Shown here piece by piece: positions 28,326 to 38,500 of a stretch of DNA of 64,000 nucleotides; positions within the stretch are counted from its first letter, which is position 1, and the number at the start of each line of letters is the position of its first letter. This DNA is from Streptococcus pseudopneumoniae. GTDB taxonomy: Bacteria > Bacillota > Bacilli > Lactobacillales > Streptococcaceae. Both the position numbers and the translations under genes were made by a program. The stretch lies in the NCBI RefSeq assembly GCF_001074565.1, contig NZ_JUQX01000037.1, positions 1-64,000 of the forward strand, in the 5' to 3' direction. A model generated the notes under the pieces. The model searched no databases. It was not told the DNA's origin and saw only the letters and a program-made list of their open reading frames with translations.

Positions 28326-29657
28326 TTATTCTGTTTCTTCTTCATTTTCTATTTCAGTGATTTGAACTTTTACCTTAGTGACACGTCCGTTTTTCACCTT
28401 GTCGTTGGTGAGTTTGATTTGTTTGTTTTGGCTAACCAACTCAAAACTGATTTTTTCAGTTGTTGGAATGGTTCCTACTCCAGTTAGATAGTAGCCTGCG
28501 ATGGTATCAACGTCATCACTTTCCAATTCAACATTAAAATAGGCATTGAAGTCATTGAGTGTCATCGTCCCTTGAACGATATAGGTATCGTCCCCAATTG
28601 GGTGAACCTCAATTTCTGCTCGGTCTGTCTCGTCGTCGATTTCTCCGACAATCTCCTCCAGCAGGTCTTCCAGTGTGACCAAACCAGCCATACCACCATA
28701 TTCATCGAGCAAAATAGCCATCTGTCTCTGGGTGTTTCGCAGTTCTTTTAGCAAGTCATCCACAAAAATGGTTTCCGGGACAAAGAGTGGATCTTGTAAG
28801 ATCCTCTTCCAAACAATATTGTCAAAACCATCCACAAAAGCCGCCTTAAGAAGACTCTTGGTGTGAATAATTCCAATCACATTGTCCTTATCCCCATCAT
28901 AAACTGGGATACGGGAAAAGTTTTGTTTTAAAATACTTTGGATAATGGTTTGACTATCATCCTGAATATCCACCATAAAGGCATCTGTCCGAGGAACCAT
29001 GACTTCTCTTGCCATCAGTTCATCTAGAGAGAAAATCCCTTGTAACATCTCGATTTCGTCTGCATCCAAGGTTTCCTCACTCTTGGTCAACATGTACTCA
29101 ATTTCATCTCGAGTCATTTTTTCATCCGCATCATCAAAGGTCATTGGTGTTAAACGACTCAAGAGGTTGGTTGAAGCAGATAACAACCAGACAAAGGGAC
29201 TGACAATCTTCCCAAGTCCAATAATAATCGGAACAGAGCGGATAGCTAAGGCATCTTTGAGATTGAGGGCAATCCGTTTAGGATAGAGTTCACCAAAAAC
29301 AATAGAGATGTAGGTCAAGAATGCCAAAGAGAGGAAACTTGCAATGGCATAAGCTGTTTCTCCATTCCCCATCCAAGAGGCAATTACTTGTCCAAGTGTA
29401 GCTGCCAATTTTGCCCCTGACAAGATTGTGATCAAGGTGATACCGACTTGAATGGTTGATAAAAAGTGATTAGGGTTTTCAAGTACCTTTAGCAAACGGA
29501 TATAGCGTTTATCGCCTTCTTCTGCTTTTTGCTCTACTCGGGCACGATTTAGTGACACCATAGCCATTTCTGTAGCTGAGAAAAAGGCATTTAAAAAGGT
29601 CAATACAACTAAAAGTACAAATTGCAGTAACAAATCCTGACTGCTCGGGTCTTCCAT
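28326..29657 (-). CDS. CorC/HlyC-family CNNM membrane protein
   Basis: This 443-residue protein has an N-terminal DUF21/CNNM domain with about four spans (8-28, 65-90, 100-120, 130-155), two CBS domains (about 200-330, including [15 protein letters not shown] and [25 protein letters not shown]), and a C-terminal CorC_HlyC domain. Members are Mg2+/Co2+ transport-associated, older annotated as haemolysins. GGAGA precedes the ATG. A hairpin at about 28290-28325, next to its stop, may act as terminator. Confidence 0.93.
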   Translation of the reverse strand: MEDPSSQDLLLQFVLLVVLTFLNAFFSATEMAMVSLNRARVEQKAEEGDKRYIRLLKVLENPNHFLSTIQVGITLITILSGAKLAATLGQVIASWMGNGETAYAIASFLSLAFLTYISIVFGELYPKRIALNLKDALAIRSVPIIIGLGKIVSPFVWLLSASTNLLSRLTPMTFDDADEKMTRDEIEYMLTKSEETLDADEIEMLQGIFSLDELMAREVMVPRTDAFMVDIQDDSQTIIQSILKQNFSRIPVYDGDKDNVIGIIHTKSLLKAAFVDGFDNIVWKRILQDPLFVPETIFVDDLLKELRNTQRQMAILLDEYGGMAGLVTLEDLLEEIVGEIDDETDRAEIEVHPIGDDTYIVQGTMTLNDFNAYFNVELESDDVDTIAGYYLTGVGTIPTTEKISFELVSQNKQIKLTNDKVKNGRVTKVKVQITEIENEEETE

Positions 29658-29741
29658 GGTCTTTCTCCTAAAATAGTATCTTGTGTTCCATTATATCATA
29701 AATCGGTCTAGGAATCACATTATTTTCTAATTTATACAATC

Positions 29742-29776
29742 GCTCCCTTATCAATGACGGACAAGGGAGCAATTTT
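29742..29776. terminator. Hairpin downstream of endA
   Basis: GCTCCCTT pairs with AAGGGAGC around a 13-nt loop. The T run is on the plus strand (AATTTTT), while endA ends here on the minus strand with only a weak T tract, so direction is uncertain. Confidence 0.5.
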
Positions 29777-29789
29777 TATTCCTTTTTTT

Positions 29790-30614
29790 CTAGTTTGTCA
29801 CCGTGACCTGACCTGTTCGGTAATCGAGTTGGATACCCTTTTGAACATTTGGAATCAGGACGTTGAATTCCAATTCGCCATCCGAAGACTTGGCTTCAAT
29901 TTGTGAAGCGGATGGAACCAAATCCTCATTTGTAGCATAGTGGAGAGTTACCCGATAACGGACTCTCTTATTCTGGTCTAAGGCTTTCCTAACCAGACTC
30001 TCATAGTAGTTCTGCCCTGTCGAATCTTCAGCCTGAGCCTGGTTGGCCCAAGCTGTCTGAACTGCAATGTTCTTGGGATTGCTGGTAGAGGCATCAAAAC
30101 CATCCAAACCACCTATCAAGGCATAGCCCAGCAGGTGCCCCCTATCGACTGCATGTGTATAGGCTCCCTTTAGATTCTTGACCTGATGCCATCCTGGTGG
30201 CGTCCATGAGGTTGAGCCATTGCCTGTTTCTTCACGATTTTTATACTGTCGAGTCGCTTTGGATAAGAGAGCATTGGCAACCGTTGGAACTGTCTCTTTC
30301 CCGACTGGTTTTGTTTTATTATCCGCGTAGGGTTTGCTAGAAACTTTGGCATCTAGATTGGTTTTATTGCCATTTACGACAAAGGCACCTGCCCCATTCC
30401 ATTCTAGACCACCTTTTATTTGATTCTTGATCGACTCAGTTAAGACACTTTCTGCCAACTCCTGACTAGGAGCTTCTGAAGCTTGTCTTTTCTGGCTAAC
30501 CTTAGTTTTAGGGGTGTTTGGCGCTGACTGCATCTGCTTAATGTAATAACTACCAGCAGATAATAGTAAGAATATGAGTAGCCCTATCAGAGCCTGTCTT
30601 GTTTTCTTGTCCAT
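29790..30614 (-). CDS. endA: DNA-entry nuclease EndA
   Basis: This 274-residue protein has one N-terminal anchor (about 7-24) and a DNA/RNA non-specific nuclease domain with the DRGH motif. The catalytic His falls at residue 160, as in pneumococcal EndA, and Asn-rich [16 protein letters not shown] follows. EndA degrades one strand of incoming DNA during transformation and also cuts neutrophil trap DNA. It follows epuA, as in pneumococcus. Confidence 0.97.
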   Translation of the reverse strand: MDKKTRQALIGLLIFLLLSAGSYYIKQMQSAPNTPKTKVSQKRQASEAPSQELAESVLTESIKNQIKGGLEWNGAGAFVVNGNKTNLDAKVSSKPYADNKTKPVGKETVPTVANALLSKATRQYKNREETGNGSTSWTPPGWHQVKNLKGAYTHAVDRGHLLGYALIGGLDGFDASTSNPKNIAVQTAWANQAQAEDSTGQNYYESLVRKALDQNKRVRYRVTLHYATNEDLVPSASQIEAKSSDGELEFNVLIPNVQKGIQLDYRTGQVTVTN

Positions 30615-30654
30615 ATCTCTCCTTATATCTCTAGAAAAAGACTGGTCTCCCAGC

Positions 30655-30852
30655 CTAATTTCCTGTAAATTTACTAATCAATTCTTGCCATTTCGCTGGA
30701 GACAAAATCGCCCATGGATCCTGTCCCTTTCCTAGAATCCCGTAGCCAATCATCAAGCCGATTCCTAAAGCCAGAAAGCCTAGCAATAGTACGATAAAAA
30801 TCAACAGTAAACGACGGAGTACATAGCGTAAGTTTTTATTCTTCTTCATCAT
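30655..30852 (-). CDS. epuA: EpuA-family small membrane protein
   Basis: This 65-residue protein is a basic N-terminus, one long hydrophobic span (about 14-36) and a short tail ([21 protein letters not shown]). It matches EpuA/DUF1342-type proteins by size and position between murA and endA. It overlaps murA by 17 nt. Its biochemical role is unknown; it was named for lying upstream of endA. Confidence 0.88.
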   Translation of the reverse strand: MMKKNKNLRYVLRRLLLIFIVLLLGFLALGIGLMIGYGILGKGQDPWAILSPAKWQELISKFTGN

Positions 30853-32119
30853 TTGCCTCGATTCGCTGAATCTTCGCTCCTAGCTGAGCCAACTTCTCAT
30901 GGAAGCGGTAGTAACCTCTATCAAGGTGGACTAATTTACCGACAACTGTTTCTCCTTGCGCCACCAAACCTGTCAAAATTAAAGCCGCACTAGCGCGAAG
31001 GTCCGTTGATAAAACTTCTGCCCCTTGCAAAGCCTGTCCCCCAACAATACGAGCTGTGTCACGGATAATCTCTGAATGCAAGCCCATCCGACGCATTTCC
31101 TCCAGATGTTGGAACCGATTCTCAAACACCGTTTCCACCATGGTGGATTCCCCTTTTGCGACAGTCATTAAGGCTGTAAATTGAGCCTGCATATCTGTCG
31201 GGAATCCTGGATGTGGCAAGGTTTTTACATGAACAGCTTTAAGATTTTCCAGTTGAGAACGGACACGAATGCCTTCCGACTCCTCTGTTACCTCTACTCC
31301 CATTTCAAGGAGTTTAGCAATCAAGGGACGATTATGCTCCCAGACTGCATCTCGAATGAGGACATCACCGCCAGTCATGGCTGCCGCCACCATAAAGGTT
31401 CCAGCTTCGATACGGTCCTGTACCACATTATGAGTTGTTCCATGGAGTTCCTCGACACCAGTTACTGTAATTGTTTCAGTACCAGCTCCCTTGACCTTGG
31501 CTCCCATTTCATTAAGAAGGATAGCAAGGTCAACAATTTCCGGCTCACGCGCAGCATTTTCAATCACTGTCACACCGTCAGCTAACGTCGCTGCCATCAT
31601 CAGGTTTTGTGTCGCGCCAACACTAGGGAAGTCCATATAGATATGAGCACCATGCAAGCGTTCTGCCTTGGCTTCGATGTAACCAGCTGTCTGGCTAATC
31701 TTAGCTCCCATAGCTTCCAAGCCCTTGAGGTGGAGATCGATTGGACGACTCCCAATGGTGCAACCACCTGGCATGGATACCTTGGCATGTCCTACACGAG
31801 CAAGGATTGGTCCCAAGACAACGATCGATGCACGCATCTTACTGACATACTTGTAAGGAGCCTCCTCTGTGATGTCACCAGTCGCATCGACTTCGACAAG
31901 ATGAGCTTCCTCATCAAAGTCAACCTTGGCATTCAGACCACGAACTACTTGATTCATGGTGAAAACATCTGACAAGATCGGGACGTTCTGCAAGACTGTC
32001 TTACCCTTGCTTGCTAGAATAGTCGCTGCCAACAAGGGCAAGACGGCATTCTTTGCTCCCTCGATTGTCACACTCCCGACCAGACGATTATCACCGCCTT
32101 GAACCACAATTTTTTCCAT
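30836..32119 (-). CDS. murA: UDP-N-acetylglucosamine 1-carboxyvinyltransferase
   Basis: At 427 residues this is full length for MurA. The catalytic Cys lies in [18 protein letters not shown] (about residue 120), and the [15 protein letters not shown] start and [12 protein letters not shown] motif are conserved. It catalyses the first committed step of peptidoglycan synthesis and is the fosfomycin target. Streptococci carry two paralogues; which one this is cannot be settled from the sequence alone, although its neighbours match the pneumococcal copy beside endA. Confidence 0.97.
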   Translation of the reverse strand: MEKIVVQGGDNRLVGSVTIEGAKNAVLPLLAATILASKGKTVLQNVPILSDVFTMNQVVRGLNAKVDFDEEAHLVEVDATGDITEEAPYKYVSKMRASIVVLGPILARVGHAKVSMPGGCTIGSRPIDLHLKGLEAMGAKISQTAGYIEAKAERLHGAHIYMDFPSVGATQNLMMAATLADGVTVIENAAREPEIVDLAILLNEMGAKVKGAGTETITVTGVEELHGTTHNVVQDRIEAGTFMVAAAMTGGDVLIRDAVWEHNRPLIAKLLEMGVEVTEESEGIRVRSQLENLKAVHVKTLPHPGFPTDMQAQFTALMTVAKGESTMVETVFENRFQHLEEMRRMGLHSEIIRDTARIVGGQALQGAEVLSTDLRASAALILTGLVAQGETVVGKLVHLDRGYYRFHEKLAQLGAKIQRIEANDEEE

Positions 32120-32142
32120 AGTTGTTTCCTTTACTTTTGATT

Positions 32143-32373
32143 TTATAATAATCCTCTAAGTGCTTCTTGCCACAATTGATATAAACTGATAAAGAATGAA
32201 CTCAATATGTAGCCCATTACAATACTAAAGAAGCCTACCAACAAACGAACCTTTTTTGTGTTAGTAGCGGTCGCTTTTAAAACCTTTTCCCATCTCACAA
32301 GATCCTTCAAAAGGTAAAAACTCAAATAAATAAAGAGTATATGACTACTTAGAGTGAATAATAATTGAACCAT
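32143..32373 (-). CDS. DUF1146 family membrane protein
   Basis: This 76-residue protein has two spans (about 5-22 and 44-68) linked by a basic loop ([19 protein letters not shown]). This is the YwzB/DUF1146 pattern, commonly found upstream of murA. It is 23 nt from murA. Function unknown. Confidence 0.85.
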   Translation of the reverse strand: MVQLLFTLSSHILFIYLSFYLLKDLVRWEKVLKATATNTKKVRLLVGFFSIVMGYILSSFFISLYQLWQEALRGLL

Positions 32374-32428
32374 TTGACCATTATACCATCTTATCCGCTT
32401 GCGCGCTAGTTTTCGATTTTTCTACGAA

Positions 32429-33466
32429 TTAGGGGTTGCTTTTAAGATAATTAATCGCATCCTGCAAGGTTTTAACGGGAACGATTTTCATCTCTGTCTT
32501 GATCGTTTTGGCAGCTTCTAGGGCTGTTCCATAGTTGCTTTTCGCATTGGGATCTGCTTTTTTTGCTTCCTCGGTGACTGGATTATCAGGAGCAAAAAAG
32601 ACGTTGGCTCCCTGACGAGAGGCTGCAACTACTTTTTTGTCAATTCCACCAATGTCGCCAACATTTCCGTCCCGATCAATAGTTCCCGTTCCCGCAACGA
32701 TGCGGCCATTACGAAGACCTGGATCTGCTATCTGGGTGTAGATAGCTAGACTAAACATGAGACCTGCACTTGGACCGCCGATACCAGCTGTGGAGAAGCG
32801 AATGGGAACATCACTTGTCACTTCCGTACGGTCAATCAAGCCAATCCCAATCCCGTTTTTCCCGTTTTCGAGAGTGATAATTTTACCTTCAGCAGTCTTG
32901 ACTCTTCCGTCTTCTTCGTAGGTTACCTTGACTGGATCTCCTAGTTTTTGAGAGTTGACATAATCAACCAAGTCCTTTGAACTATCAAAGGTCTTGTCAT
33001 TAACAGCTGTCACGGTATCCGCAATGTTCAGAATACCCTTAAAAGTTGAATTATCCGTCACGGTTAAGACATAAACTCCCAGATACTTGAGTTCGATATC
33101 CTTACCAGCCGTCTTCAGTCCTTGATACTTGGCCATATTTTGAGAAGTTTGCATGTAGAACTGATTGATCCGCATAAACTCCGCATCCGTAGAGCCACCC
33201 GTTGTCTCCTTGGCACTTCTAATATCCGTGAAAGGTGTTAACCAAGCATAGACAAGATGCGACAGGGTTGCGTGTCGAATGCCGACTGTTACAAACTGGT
33301 AAGCTCCTGCTTCTGTGTCTTCTGTTTCATTGACTTTCAAAACGCGACGAATATCTTCCGCTCCACCTGGAACTTCTATGTAGTAAGGTAAAGGTACTAC
33401 AAAGGCTAAAAAAGTCAATACTAGTGCTAGGATGACATATAAGGGCCATCTAGTTTTTTTCTTCAT
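32429..33466 (-). CDS. PDZ and Lon-type (S16) membrane protease, SepM-like
   Basis: This 345-residue protein has an N-terminal anchor (about 9-26), a PDZ domain (about 128-205) and a Lon-type serine protease domain with catalytic Ser in GIGGPSAGL (about 233) and Lys in GGIDKK (about 277-278). This is the SepM/YlbL family; in S. mutans SepM trims the competence-stimulating peptide outside the cell. It overlaps coaD by 17 nt. A peptide-processing role here is inferred. Confidence 0.92.
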   Translation of the reverse strand: MKKKTRWPLYVILALVLTFLAFVVPLPYYIEVPGGAEDIRRVLKVNETEDTEAGAYQFVTVGIRHATLSHLVYAWLTPFTDIRSAKETTGGSTDAEFMRINQFYMQTSQNMAKYQGLKTAGKDIELKYLGVYVLTVTDNSTFKGILNIADTVTAVNDKTFDSSKDLVDYVNSQKLGDPVKVTYEEDGRVKTAEGKIITLENGKNGIGIGLIDRTEVTSDVPIRFSTAGIGGPSAGLMFSLAIYTQIADPGLRNGRIVAGTGTIDRDGNVGDIGGIDKKVVAASRQGANVFFAPDNPVTEEAKKADPNAKSNYGTALEAAKTIKTEMKIVPVKTLQDAINYLKSNP

Positions 33467-33938
33467 GTTCTAATTCCTCCACAACACTGTTTGGGACATA
33501 TTGCTGAATTTCCTGACCAAACTTCAGAAGTTCTCTCACGGCCGAAGAGCTAATATAAAGATGCTCTGGGCGACTATATAGGTAAATGGTTTCGATTTCT
33601 GGAGCCAGTTGATGATTGTAGTAGTCAAAACTAGCCTCATATTGCAAGTCTGTAGCATTTCGCAAGCCACGGACAAGGGTTTTGGCTCCCAGTCTCCTTG
33701 CAACTTCGACTACCAATTCATCATGAGAAGCCAGCACCTTTACATTACCTAAATGTGCTACGGCTTTTTCAACTGCTCGTTTGCGATTTTCAACGGGGAG
33801 AAAGCCTTGTTTGTGGGGATTGTAGAACACCCCGACATAGAGCTTATCAAAGAGTTTGCTGGCACGTTCAATGATATCCAGATGTCCATTTGTCATCGGA
33901 TCAAATGAACCGGTAAATAATCCAATTTTATCTGACAT
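33450..33938 (-). CDS. coaD: Phosphopantetheine adenylyltransferase
   Basis: At 162 residues this is typical for CoaD. The nucleotidyltransferase motifs [13 protein letters not shown] (about 10) and a C-terminal [11 protein letters not shown] are present. It makes dephospho-CoA in coenzyme A synthesis. It overlaps rsmD by 11 nt and the protease gene by 17 nt, so the three are co-translated. Confidence 0.97.
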   Translation of the reverse strand: MSDKIGLFTGSFDPMTNGHLDIIERASKLFDKLYVGVFYNPHKQGFLPVENRKRAVEKAVAHLGNVKVLASHDELVVEVARRLGAKTLVRGLRNATDLQYEASFDYYNHQLAPEIETIYLYSRPEHLYISSSAVRELLKFGQEIQQYVPNSVVEELEHEEKN

Positions 33939-34467
33939 AGACTGTCACCTTACTAATCCCATATATTTTTTCCTTCCAGATGCCTAAGCAGGCGATTTCT
34001 TCTGGAAGTTCTACAGACTTATCGGTTTCGCAGACAACCATGATTTCTTCGGAAAATAGGTTTCTTTCTGCCATTTTTTCGATATCTGCAACGATTTGTT
34101 CCTTGGCATAGGGAGGGTCTAAAAAGACCAGGTCAAAGGGACCATTCACTTGCTCCAAGGCCCGTTCAGCCTCCATCTTTAAGAGCTGAAATTTGGAAAC
34201 TTCCTTGGTCATTTGGATATTTGCAGCGACGATAGCTTGTGCCTTTCGATCCCGTTCCACTAAGACAGCATGGGACATCCCTCTTGACACAGCTTCAATA
34301 GACAGACCACCACTGCCAGCATAGAGATCCAAGACACGACCGCCCTCAAAATAGGGACCTATCATGTTAAAGATAGCTCCACGCACCTTATCTGATGTCG
34401 GCCTCGTCGTCTTGCCTTCTAGCGTCTTGAGGGGACGCCCTCCGTAGATTCCTGATACGATTTTCAT
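33928..34467 (-). CDS. rsmD: 16S rRNA (guanine(966)-N2)-methyltransferase
   Basis: This 179-residue Rossmann methylase has [14 protein letters not shown] (RsmD signature), the SAM motif [19 protein letters not shown] (about 45) and the catalytic DPPY (about 118). RsmD modifies G966 of 16S rRNA. Pairing with coaD is widespread in bacteria. Confidence 0.96.
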   Translation of the reverse strand: MKIVSGIYGGRPLKTLEGKTTRPTSDKVRGAIFNMIGPYFEGGRVLDLYAGSGGLSIEAVSRGMSHAVLVERDRKAQAIVAANIQMTKEVSKFQLLKMEAERALEQVNGPFDLVFLDPPYAKEQIVADIEKMAERNLFSEEIMVVCETDKSVELPEEIACLGIWKEKIYGISKVTVYVR

Positions 34468-34504
34468 ACCGTTTATTATACCAAATTATAGGCAAAAAGA
34501 GAAA

Positions 34505-34528
34505 GAAAACCGAACCTTTCGGTTCGAT
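34505..34528 (-). terminator. asnA terminator
   Basis: On the minus strand CGAACC-GAAA-GGTTCG is followed by GTTTTC, just after the asnA stop. Confidence 0.75.
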
Positions 34529-34531
34529 TTC

Positions 34532-35524
34532 CTACAAGATATTTTCATAAGTGTCGCGGACTTCTTGCGGCCAAACACTAGTCTGAACCTCTCCGATGTG
34601 TTTCTTACGAAGAAGGAACATGGCCATCCGAGACTGTCCAATCCCTCCACCGATTGTCAGTGGGAAAAGACCGTTTAGCAAGGCCTTATGCCATTCCAAC
34701 TCCAGACGATCTTCGTCCCCTGTAAGAGCCACTTGGCGACGAAGCGTGTCCTCATCTACCCGAATCCCCATTGAAGAAAGTTCAAAAGCGCAACCAAGAG
34801 ATTCATTCCAAACCAGAATATCTCCATTTAGCCCCTTGTAGCCATTCTCAGACTCTGTGGTCCAGTCATCGTAGTCAGGCGCACGGCCATCATGCGGTTT
34901 TCCATCTGGTAACTCTCCACCAATACCAATCAAGAAGACCGCACCGAACTCTTTACAGATCGCATTTTCACGCTCTTTTGGTGTCAAGTCTGGGTAACGT
35001 TCTACCAACTCTTCTGTATGGATAAAGGTGATTTGTTTTGGCAAGATCGATTCGATATCATAGCGGGCTTCTACGGCTAGCTCTGTCAGACGAATAGCCT
35101 TGTAAATCTTTTCAACTGTTTCTTTAAGATAAGCGATATTGCGTTTCCCATTTGGAATCACTTTTTCCCAGTCCCACTGGTCTACATAAACAGAGTGGGT
35201 CGCATCTAGCGAATCTTCATCTGGGCGAAGAGCCTTCATGTGGACAAACAAACCTTCCCCATCACCGAAACCAAAACGAGCCAAGGTGTGGCGTTTCCAT
35301 TTAGCAAGTGAATGAACGACCTCATAGGTTTCATTCGGGATTTGCAAGACCTTCACAGATACTGGATTTTCAACACCTGAAAGGTTATCCTGCATCCCAT
35401 CGCCGACCTTACTCAAGATAGGTCCCTGAACTTCAACGACTTCTAGTTTATCTTTCAAATACTGGGTAAAGGTATTTTTAACAAAAGAAATTTCTTCTTG
35501 CTGATGAATAAAACTTTTCTTCAT
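34532..35524 (-). CDS. asnA: Aspartate-ammonia ligase
   Basis: At 330 residues this is exactly the usual AsnA length. It is related to class II tRNA synthetases, with [21 protein letters not shown], a [12 protein letters not shown] motif and [14 protein letters not shown] near the end. It makes asparagine from aspartate, ammonia and ATP. ATG 35524 is chosen because AGGAG is 5 nt upstream; an earlier in-frame start has no SD. It has its own terminator. Confidence 0.97.
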   Translation of the reverse strand: MKKSFIHQQEEISFVKNTFTQYLKDKLEVVEVQGPILSKVGDGMQDNLSGVENPVSVKVLQIPNETYEVVHSLAKWKRHTLARFGFGDGEGLFVHMKALRPDEDSLDATHSVYVDQWDWEKVIPNGKRNIAYLKETVEKIYKAIRLTELAVEARYDIESILPKQITFIHTEELVERYPDLTPKERENAICKEFGAVFLIGIGGELPDGKPHDGRAPDYDDWTTESENGYKGLNGDILVWNESLGCAFELSSMGIRVDEDTLRRQVALTGDEDRLELEWHKALLNGLFPLTIGGGIGQSRMAMFLLRKKHIGEVQTSVWPQEVRDTYENIL

Positions 35525-35591
35525 AAATACTCCTAAAAACATAATTACTAGCATTATACTCCTATTTTTCAGAAAAGAAAAGGGTAAATAA

Positions 35592-35626
35592 GAAAAAGTC
35601 AGTGCTCTTTGGAACACTGACTCTAT
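35592..35626 (-). terminator. Terminator of the BI-1 family gene
   Basis: AGTCAGTG pairs with CACTGACT; on the minus strand it is followed by TTTTTCTTATT. Confidence 0.75.
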
Positions 35627-35632
35627 AGATTT

Positions 35633-36316
35633 TTAATCGTTTCGACCAAAAATTCGTAAGATGCTAAGGAAGAGGTTGATAAAGTCTAGGTAAATGCTGA
35701 GTGCCATTGAAATAACCCAGCCTGTCGCTACTTTTCCTCGTGATCTTTCATAAGCAAGACGAATTCTTTGGTTATCCCAAGCAATCAATCCTGAGAAGAC
35801 CAAGACCATGGCTACACTAATCATGTAGTCAAAGAAGCTATTGGCTAGAAATAGATTCACAACCATGGCAATAATTAACCCGACAAGCGCCGCCATCAAA
35901 GCTCGACCCATCCCACTCAAATCTTTCTTAGTGAAAATCCCGATTGCCGCCATGACAAAGAAAAGAAGAGCACTAGATACAAAGGCTGATAAAACTGTTC
36001 CCGGCGTATAGAAGGCTACGACAAAGCTAAGGGTGAAGCCATTCAGTAGGGAGTATACTAGAAATACTGGCAGAGCTGCTGGGCTATTTTTTGCAGCCAT
36101 GCTACTTGCAACAAAGACTAAACCAAGTTCTGCAAAAGTTGCAATCATCAGCCAGAGACGCCCATGCATTAAAAAGTAAGTCAATTGAGCTTGGAAGACT
36201 GTCAACATCAAAGCTGACACTAGAGCTGATAGACCAATTCCAAGTCCTACAAAGGCATAAACCTTAGCGTAAAATTGATTGAGACCTGAACGTTCTTGAA
36301 TAATTGTTTGATTCAT
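35633..36316 (-). CDS. Bax inhibitor-1 (YbhL/TMBIM) family membrane protein
   Basis: This 227-residue protein has seven hydrophobic spans and the family C-terminus with acidic and polar residues late in the chain (AWDNQRIRLAYERSRGKVATGW, ALSIYLDFINLFLSILRIFG). Bacterial members are pH-sensitive calcium-leak channels in the studied cases; a role here is not established. It appears to be a single-gene unit. Confidence 0.92.
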   Translation of the reverse strand: MNQTIIQERSGLNQFYAKVYAFVGLGIGLSALVSALMLTVFQAQLTYFLMHGRLWLMIATFAELGLVFVASSMAAKNSPAALPVFLVYSLLNGFTLSFVVAFYTPGTVLSAFVSSALLFFVMAAIGIFTKKDLSGMGRALMAALVGLIIAMVVNLFLANSFFDYMISVAMVLVFSGLIAWDNQRIRLAYERSRGKVATGWVISMALSIYLDFINLFLSILRIFGRND

Positions 36317-36370
36317 TCCGATTCTCCTTTTTCTATAAATATGTCTTGATTATAACAAAGATTTTATAAA

Positions 36371-37111
36371 TTAGCTGAAATAAAACATCAATATGCCTGC
36401 GGCAATGGCAACATTGAGACTCTCTGCCTTACCTTTCATGCCAATGTGAACCAGCTGATCAGCACTCTCAGCCATAACAGAACTAATCCCCTGTCCTTCA
36501 TTTCCCATGACTAAAGCAAAGTTTTCTAAGGGAGAAAGCTCACGATAGTCCTTGGATTCTTTGGATAAGGTCGTTGCTAGAATGGGCATAGCAGTCTTCT
36601 TAGTCTCTTCTATAAAGGAAGCAAGAGACATACGATAGATGGGCAAGTGAAAATGACTTCCTTGCATGGAACGCAGGGTCTTAAGACTGTAGATATCTGC
36701 TGACTTGTCTGAAACAATGACCCCTGTAAAACCTGCAGCATCCGCAGTCCGAATCATGGTACCCACATTACCAGGATCTTGGACGTCTTCTAAGAATAGA
36801 AACTTACCCTGACTAAAATCAGGCGGTCCCACTTCTTCTTTTAGAAGAACTGCGACAATGCCTTGAGGAGTTTGCGTATCTGCTAAGTCCCGCAAAATCT
36901 CCTCTGAAACCCAGACAGTTTGAGGAAAGGCAGCTAGCTGAACTCGGTAACTTTCTAGGGCAAAGATCTTTTCAATCGTCACCCCAGCTTGAACAGCTTC
37001 TTCGAATAAATGCCAACCTTCAATCAAATAGGCAGACTTTCGATATTTTTTTTGATGCAATTTCTTGGCATTTTTTACCACTGAATTGGCTTTTGAGGTT
37101 ATAATAGTCAT
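36371..37111 (-). CDS. TrmH/SpoU-family RNA 2'-O-methyltransferase
   Basis: This 246-residue protein is an RlmB/TrmH-type SPOUT enzyme: an N-terminal substrate-binding domain (about 1-95), then FLFLEDVQDPGNVGTMIRTADAAGF, LVMGNEGQGIS and SLNVAIAAGILMF. The exact rRNA target cannot be told from sequence. No SD precedes ATG 37111 or the in-frame ATG six codons earlier. An extended -10 (TGTTATAAT) ends only 7 nt before 37111, so the message is probably leaderless. It diverges from acyP. Confidence 0.9.
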   Translation of the reverse strand: MTIITSKANSVVKNAKKLHQKKYRKSAYLIEGWHLFEEAVQAGVTIEKIFALESYRVQLAAFPQTVWVSEEILRDLADTQTPQGIVAVLLKEEVGPPDFSQGKFLFLEDVQDPGNVGTMIRTADAAGFTGVIVSDKSADIYSLKTLRSMQGSHFHLPIYRMSLASFIEETKKTAMPILATTLSKESKDYRELSPLENFALVMGNEGQGISSVMAESADQLVHIGMKGKAESLNVAIAAGILMFYFS

Positions 37112-37126
37112 AGAAACATTATAACA
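37112..37126 (-). promoter_or_regulatory. Extended -10 promoter of the methyltransferase gene
   Basis: On the minus strand TGTTATAAT ends 7 nt before the chosen ATG. There is no good -35 hexamer, as expected for extended -10 promoters. Confidence 0.55.
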
Positions 37127-37144
37127 CAATCAAAGGGGGTTAGT

Positions 37145-37423
37145 ATGCAAAAGGTTAGAATGATTGCCCAAGGCAGGGTGCAGGGTGTTGGTTTCCGTTG
37201 GGGTGTTGTTACTCTAGCGCTTGAAATCGGTGGCATCACTGGTCGTGTCTGGAATAACGACGATGGTACAGTAGAAATTCTCGCTCAGGCAGAGTCCTCC
37301 GCCACTATGGCAAAATTTATCCAAGAAATCCGTAAAGGACCAACGCCTTTTTCAAAAGTTACCTATCTAGATGTGCAAATGAGCAACTTTTCATCCTATT
37401 CAGACTTCAAAGTCGCAAATTAG
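37145..37423 (+). CDS. acyP: Acylphosphatase
   Basis: This 92-residue enzyme shows the signature MIAQGRVQGVGFRWGV with the catalytic Arg in GVGFR, and the catalytic Asn in RVWNNDDGTVEI. It hydrolyses acyl phosphates such as acetyl phosphate and carbamoyl phosphate. AAGGGGG lies 5 nt before the ATG. It precedes yidC on the plus strand, as in other streptococci. Confidence 0.95.
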   Translation: MQKVRMIAQGRVQGVGFRWGVVTLALEIGGITGRVWNNDDGTVEILAQAESSATMAKFIQEIRKGPTPFSKVTYLDVQMSNFSSYSDFKVAN

Positions 37424-37491
37424 GTCTCCAGAACTATTGTATATTTTACAAAAAAACAGTAGAATAGAAAGGTATAATTTTTAAAGAAGGA

Positions 37492-38430
37492 ATGAAAACA
37501 TTGAAATCTATTAAACGTTTTGCCCTCTCTGCTATGGGAGTGGCTATGCTACTCGTCTTGACAGGCTGTGTCCAAGTAGACAAAGCAACAGGACAACCTA
37601 CAGGATTGATTTGGGATACCATCGGAGCACCTATGGCTGAAGCCATCAAGTACTTTGCCAACGACCAGGGTCTTGGTTTTGGTGTCGCTATTATCATCGT
37701 AACCATTATTGTACGTTTGATTATCTTGCCACTCGGTATCTACCAATCATGGAAAGCGACACTTCACTCTGAAAAGATGAATGCCCTCAAACACGTGCTT
37801 GAACCACATCAAACACGTCTCAAAGAAGCAACAACTCAGGAAGAAAAACTTGAGGCTCAACAAGCTCTCTTTGCTGCTCAGAAAGAACACGGTATTAGCA
37901 TGTTAGGTGGTGTAGGATGTTTCCCTATCCTCATTCAAATGCCTTTCTTCTCTGCTATCTACTTTGCAGCCCAGCTCACTGAAGGGGTAGCTAGCTCTAC
38001 CTTCTTGGGTATTGATCTTGGTTCACCAAGTATGATCCTCGTAGCCTTTGCTGGTGTCCTCTACTATCTCCAATCACTCCTCTCGCTTCATGGCGTAGAA
38101 GATGAGATGCAAAGAGAACAGCTCAAGAAAATGATCTACATGAGCCCACTCATGATTGTCGTCTTCTCCTTCTTCTCACCAGCTAGTGTGACGCTTTACT
38201 GGGTTGTCGGTGGTTTCATGATGATTCTTCAACAGTTCATCGTTAACTATGTTGTCCGTCCAAAACTCCGTCAAAAAGTTCGTGAAGAATTTGCCAAAAA
38301 CCCACCAAAAGCAAGTTCGTTTGCGACTGGAGGTGGACGCAAAGATGTCACTCCTGACCAAGCAACTGCTATCATAAGCAATAAGAAACATAAAAAACGC
38401 AATTCTGGAAAACAACATTCTAGAAAATAA
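37492..38430 (+). CDS. yidC: Membrane protein insertase YidC/OxaA
   Basis: This 312-residue protein has a lipoprotein signal with lipobox LTGC (Cys about 26) and five spans of the 60KD_IMP fold (ILPLGIYQSWKATLHSEKMNAL; PILIQMPFFSAIYFAAQL). The very basic tail NKKHKKRNSGKQHSRK is typical of the streptococcal paralogue able to replace SRP function. Streptococci have two YidC copies; only this one is in the window. Confidence 0.95.
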   Translation: MKTLKSIKRFALSAMGVAMLLVLTGCVQVDKATGQPTGLIWDTIGAPMAEAIKYFANDQGLGFGVAIIIVTIIVRLIILPLGIYQSWKATLHSEKMNALKHVLEPHQTRLKEATTQEEKLEAQQALFAAQKEHGISMLGGVGCFPILIQMPFFSAIYFAAQLTEGVASSTFLGIDLGSPSMILVAFAGVLYYLQSLLSLHGVEDEMQREQLKKMIYMSPLMIVVFSFFSPASVTLYWVVGGFMMILQQFIVNYVVRPKLRQKVREEFAKNPPKASSFATGGGRKDVTPDQATAIISNKKHKKRNSGKQHSRK

Positions 38431-38434
38431 GAAA

Positions 38435-38464
38435 AAGGCTTAGCTGAGAGGCTAAGTCTTTTTG
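38435..38464 (+). terminator. yidC terminator
   Basis: AAGGCTTAGC pairs with GCTAAGTCTT around a short loop, followed by TTTT. Confidence 0.85.
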
Positions 38465-38470
38465 CATCAC

Positions 38471-38500
38471 AAAAGCCCGATGTCTCCATCAGACTTCTTT
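38471..38500 (-). terminator. pflA terminator
   Basis: On the minus strand AAGTCTGATG-GAGA-CATCGGGCTT is followed by TT, adjoining the pflA stop. Confidence 0.7.
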
